Assembly (NCBI GenBank): GCA_036703315.1
Contig: DATNPH010000205.1
Coordinates: 1-64,000 of the forward strand
DNA: 64,000 nt
Direction: 5' to 3'
Source: DATNPH01 sp036703315
Lineage (GTDB): Bacteria; Cyanobacteriota; Cyanobacteriia; Cyanobacteriales; Coleofasciculaceae
Shown: one piece after another, positions 61,112 through 64,000 of the stretch
Layout of the letters: each line of letters opens with the position of its first letter
How positions within the stretch are numbered: position 1 is the stretch's first letter
Position numbers and translations under genes: made by a program
The notes under the pieces: model-generated
What the model saw: the letters and a program-made list of their open reading frames with translations, nothing else
What the model was told of the DNA's origin: nothing
Databases searched by the model: none

Positions 61112-61503
61112 TTATCTTGGACGATAGGTAAAGAGCGATATTTTCAAGAAAAGGTTGTTCGAAAGGATGAAGGATGAAAGATATACTTCATCTATTGAGT
61201 TGGATAAAATTCAAAATTTCATGAGTCTTGAAACTACAACTAAAATAGTTGAAGGGGACATTGAACTTCCTGCGGAAGTCTTTGTCTAATTTGTTTCTAC
61301 TTCATCCTGGGCTACGCACTAGGTGTACGCTACGCAAAGGCTAACGCCTTTCATACCTTTTTAGTGAGTTTATTGCAAAAACCTCGCATCTTTTGGACTA
61401 CCCTATCTTTGGTTTGGGTTTTTACCACTACCAAAGAGTTTCGTGCCTTAAGAAAGTAAAGGCCCAACTAATACCTTAACGGTATGAAACACTAATACCA
61501 ATT
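61112..61503. other. Intergenic region with a dispersed repeat
   Basis: No gene is seen. A repeat of ACGCTACGCAAAGGCTAACG type is at 61315-61350; similar TCGCTACGC/GCGTAGC motifs are scattered in cyanobacterial genomes. The 3' end has a TACCAATTA box near 61495. Confidence 0.5.
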
Positions 61504-61914
61504 ATGGAAAACTGGAACGATGAGCGACGCCAGTTATTTGGAAAGCCTCTTCATCCAGATCACATTCCTCCCAGCGAGATGGAGCCGGAACTACAAAAGG
61601 CGATCGCACAAATTAAACCAAATGAACGCCATGATGTTGCTAGTGAGTTCCTCAAGCGCCTCCAAAAGCGAGAATTAAGCGATCGCGGTTTGGAAAGACA
61701 GCTGAGTCTTTCTACCCATGATGCCAATGATATGAATGCTGACGATGTCAGCAAATTAGCGGTCTACACCTATCACTATCATCCTGATATTTTTCAGGAT
61801 GTATTGGCTGAAAAACCTGTGATCGTAAAATTTCTCAGTCATTCCCTTATGGGAGCTATCCTCGGAGCGATTGCCCTTAAGTGGTTGGGGAACCGCAATC
61901 CCCCTGATATATAG
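61504..61914 (+). CDS. Small membrane-anchored hypothetical protein
   Basis: The 136-residue protein has a charged, mostly helical N-terminal part (RRQLFGKPLHPDHIPPSEME, VASEFLKRLQKRELSDRGLE), a LSTHDANDMNADDVSKLAVY motif near residue 68 and a C-terminal membrane segment (SLMGAILGAIALKWLG). It looks like a conserved cyanobacterial protein, but I cannot assign a function. The ATG at 61504 is the first in frame. A strong terminator follows 80 bases after the stop. Confidence 0.7.
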   Translation: MENWNDERRQLFGKPLHPDHIPPSEMEPELQKAIAQIKPNERHDVASEFLKRLQKRELSDRGLERQLSLSTHDANDMNADDVSKLAVYTYHYHPDIFQDVLAEKPVIVKFLSHSLMGAILGAIALKWLGNRNPPDI

Positions 61915-61995
61915 TCTCAAAGACATTGAGAGGGAATAGAGGTTAGGCAGATAGGGGGGTATGGAGTTAGAGTTACTTTCTGGATTTTCATCTAA

Positions 61996-62030
61996 CCCCT
62001 TCTAGGCGATTCTAGAAGGGGTCTGATTTT
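61996..62030 (+). terminator. Rho-independent terminator
   Basis: A perfect 10-bp stem, CCCCTTCTAG/CTAGAAGGGG (61996-62005 with 62012-62021), with a GCGATT loop, is followed by TCTGATTTT. It ends the transcript of the gene at 61504-61914. Confidence 0.85.
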
Positions 62031-62198
62031 AACTGAGAGGGTATCTCATTAAATAATTCTGTAGACGATTCAACCTGTTTCTTGATGGTTATCTATGCTC
62101 ATCACCTCTTGAGAGCACAGTACCCCCAGCGTCTTTTTGACTTCTTCAACTGAGTTTCCTGTCGCGATAACACAATCTGCGATAGATCGGCTGGCTCA

Positions 62199-62408
62199 GT
62201 GATGGAATCGCCAGTGTTTCAAAAAGCGATCGCCTCCGAAATCATAAAATCTTGTGGCTCTGTTGGAGCCGTCACGTTTGGCAGACACAGGACTGACTGG
62301 TCTATTACATTGGGGGTGATGTCGGACGGCACTATCAGACAGTTTGAATGCGTGAACTCTGATCCAGAAAGAGATAAACTCTCTTGGGGGCAACAAGTGT
62401 GCCTATGA
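62199..62408 (+). CDS. Possible small hypothetical protein
   Basis: A 69-residue frame starts at GTG 62199 or ATG 62202: IIKSCGSVGAVTFGRHRTDW, then ITLGVMSDGTIRQFECVNSD. It has the balance of a real compact protein but no recognised family, ribosome site or neighbours. It might be a fragment of something larger. Confidence 0.4.
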   Translation: MMESPVFQKAIASEIIKSCGSVGAVTFGRHRTDWSITLGVMSDGTIRQFECVNSDPERDKLSWGQQVCL

Positions 62409-62607
62409 GGTTAGGCATTACTTAAAGCCTCAGTCATCCCAAACCAGCTCTCGCCAATTAGGAGATATCAGCCCTTTCCTGAGTGCCTTTGTTACCAGTC
62501 CCTGATGATGCCTTTGTATAGCAATGGAGAAAGTCTGGTCGCTAAAACTGAGATGCCTACAGACAAAAGCTTCTAGGGATTAGTTTGATTGAACGCTTGA
62601 TAGATTG

Positions 62608-62718
62608 AACTGTCCCACTATTGCCTGTAAATAGGACAGTCAATACTGAAAATCCTTGATTTTACGTTGATATAGCTTACCTATTGTCATCAGCCCAAGC
62701 CTCGAAAATGGGACAGTT
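62608..62718. repeat. Short inverted-repeat element (AACTGTCCCA ends)
   Basis: AACTGTCCCA (62608-62617) and TGGGACAGTT (62709-62718) are perfect 10-bp inverted ends around about 90 bases with an internal AGGACAGT. It may be a small non-autonomous element. No gene is inside. Otherwise 62409-62984 shows nothing coding. Confidence 0.4.
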
Positions 62719-62984
62719 GTCGTTAGCGACCATTTTTTCTCGGCTGCTATACAAAGGCGTATTGGCTCAATCGCTCTGTTGTGATCGCTTGACGGGATAC
62801 CACCACATTTAATTGCACCCCAGTATTACAGGAATCCACACCCTTCAGGAAAACAGCTACAATCTAGTAACAATGAGCATTTCAGACTTAGCTCAGGCTT
62901 AGCTACATTTCTGTTCCATGGCGACGCACTGGCGAATTACTAGAAATGATCGCGCCGCTATTACTGGAAAAATAGGATTTTGCT

Positions 62985-64000
62985 ATGGCATTCCTATCAA
63001 TGCGTCAACAAGTTCAAGCTTTACAAGCTCGTGTTGCCCAACTGGAACAGGAGAATCGATCGCTGCGGCTAGACCTGAAGACCTGTCAGCGATCGCAAGC
63101 CTCTCAATCGCAGGTAGCGGAGTTGGAACGAGCGTATGCCGTGCTGCAAGCGCAGCTAAGGGAACGCGATCACTGTGAGCAGGAGTTGCAAGAACAGCTA
63201 GCAGTCGCCTGTGAACAAGAAAAAGCCGCACAAGAACGCATGGCTGAATTGGCAAACGCAAATGAGGCACTGCGTCGGGGAGTGGAACGGTTAACTGAGG
63301 TTGGAAATATTGATGCACTATTGGATTCGTTCTTGTTAGAGGTGATGACAGCGACTGGCGCATCCGCAGGAGCAGTCTTTGACCGAGTTTTAGGTACCGA
63401 GTTTCAGATGCGATCGCTTGCCCAAGACGGTGTTATTAACAGAACATTCGATTCTCATGCACTTGATTGGGCCCTCAAAGAAGTAACGACTCGCGATCCA
63501 GTTGGTGTATTTAGACAGCTTGCTGAAGGACAAGTGTATTGTCACGAAGTTGACGATTATTTCGCCTCCTGGTTTCCAGAGGCAGCAGTGTACCATCGGC
63601 AGCAAGGACACCAGGTCTGTTGGAATTTTCCATTCCGGGTTGGAAAACAGGTGGCTGGCTATCTTGCGATCGCATTTCGTGAGAAGCGGTTGCCAAATCA
63701 GATAATCACTGAGACAGTGCAGGCACTGACTCACCTAGTATCCCTGGCGCTAGAAACCCTACGCTTAGCAGAGGAGGCAAAACAAGCGGCGATCGCCCGC
63801 GAACAAGAAAAAGCTGCACAAGAACGAGCTGCGGAACTAGCAAAGGCAAATGAGGCACTAGCACGAACTGCGGTCAGACTAACTGAACTAGGTGACCTGA
63901 CCCGCTTCTTTGATGAATTGCTGCTCGAAACCTCACAGCAATTACAAGCAGATAGCGCCCATCTGGTGGTGTATGACAATAAACAGCGCAGGTACAATAG
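62985..64000 (+). CDS. GAF-domain sensor protein, N-terminal part (runs off the window)
   Basis: The frame from ATG 62985 is open to the end of the window (338 codons) with no stop. A TAG at 62973-62975 blocks a longer start. The N-terminal part (about 1-100) is a coiled coil (QQVQALQARVAQLEQENRSL; EQELQEQLAVACEQEKAAQE). A GAF domain follows (about 105-255: EVGNIDALLDSFLLEVMTAT, SAGAVFDRV, VGKQVAGYLAIAF). A second coiled coil (about 265-310) repeats the AREQEKAAQERAAELAKANE pattern, and a second GAF begins (LTRFFDELLLETSQQL). Such repeated coiled-coil/GAF N-termini belong to multi-domain histidine kinases; the kinase part would lie beyond the end. Confidence 0.85.
   Translation, partial: MAFLSMRQQVQALQARVAQLEQENRSLRLDLKTCQRSQASQSQVAELERAYAVLQAQLRERDHCEQELQEQLAVACEQEKAAQERMAELANANEALRRGVERLTEVGNIDALLDSFLLEVMTATGASAGAVFDRVLGTEFQMRSLAQDGVINRTFDSHALDWALKEVTTRDPVGVFRQLAEGQVYCHEVDDYFASWFPEAAVYHRQQGHQVCWNFPFRVGKQVAGYLAIAFREKRLPNQIITETVQALTHLVSLALETLRLAEEAKQAAIAREQEKAAQERAAELAKANEALARTAVRLTELGDLTRFFDELLLETSQQLQADSAHLVVYDNKQRRYN

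Noticed and set aside
1..64000. CRISPR array or tRNA gene
   Set aside because: No regularly spaced direct repeats of 25-40 bases were seen, and no TPsiC-like GGTTCGAATCC with matching acceptor stem was found on either strand by eye.

Overview
The window is cyanobacterial chromosome. It carries psbA (photosystem II D1), apcD (phycobilisome allophycocyanin B alpha), a Ser/Thr kinase fused to GUN4 and a cyanobacterial-type glgA. The HIP1 octamer GCGATCGC recurs throughout, and AT-rich heptamer repeats and palindromic repeats sit between and inside genes. The large number of sensor proteins and relics suggests a large-genome, probably filamentous or aggregate-forming species. The species cannot be named from sequence alone.

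Region 1 (1-5036) is a decayed type I restriction-modification locus. A probable IS200/IS605 right end abuts an hsdM fragment that has a nonsense codon. Two tandem Uma2 genes sit inside hsdM. The hsdM 3' part, a macro-domain scrap, an intact histidine phosphatase, a multiply frameshifted hsdR and the C-terminus of a YgjP-like metalloprotease follow. Region 2 (5037-9300) holds an HPP-family membrane protein, a DUF72 protein, a pentapeptide-repeat protein and short relic repeats.

Region 3 (9301-21900) is photosynthetic and housekeeping: a PlsY-like/PEP-synthase-like fusion protein, psbA with a clear terminator and a 5' UTR stem-loop, a candidate sRNA with its own promoter and terminator, apcD, rlmD, a structured leader before an RsbW-like anti-sigma kinase, and asnS. 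Region 4 (21900-44000) is mainly core metabolism: a cNMP-type GAF protein, an omega-aminotransferase, glyS, a glycosyltransferase, metG, a SIMPL lipoprotein, metK behind a MITE-like inverted repeat, the kinase-GUN4 protein, hom, an M23 peptidase, an MFS transporter, glgA and hemC.

Region 5 (44000-64000) is signalling and surface/pigment chemistry: a UrtA/AmiC-like binding domain fused to PAS domains and an adenylate cyclase, a large hybrid histidine kinase, an ArnT-like membrane glycosyltransferase with a TPR-like tail, a GNAT, and a pair of redox genes behind a TetR regulator. The pair is a Rieske oxygenase and a Tat-exported FAD oxidoreductase with a bc1/b6f-type Rieske module inserted. The TetR gene and the redox pair share palindromes that look like its operators. 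Beyond them are a protein of perfect 19-residue repeats, a CsbD stress protein, small conserved proteins and a GAF sensor that runs off the end.

The most distinctive items are the TetR/FAD-Rieske/Rieske-oxygenase cluster, the PlsY-PEP synthase fusion, the UrtA-like adenylate cyclase, the candidate sRNA at 14809-14967, the 19-residue repeat protein and the Uma2 pair embedded in hsdM.
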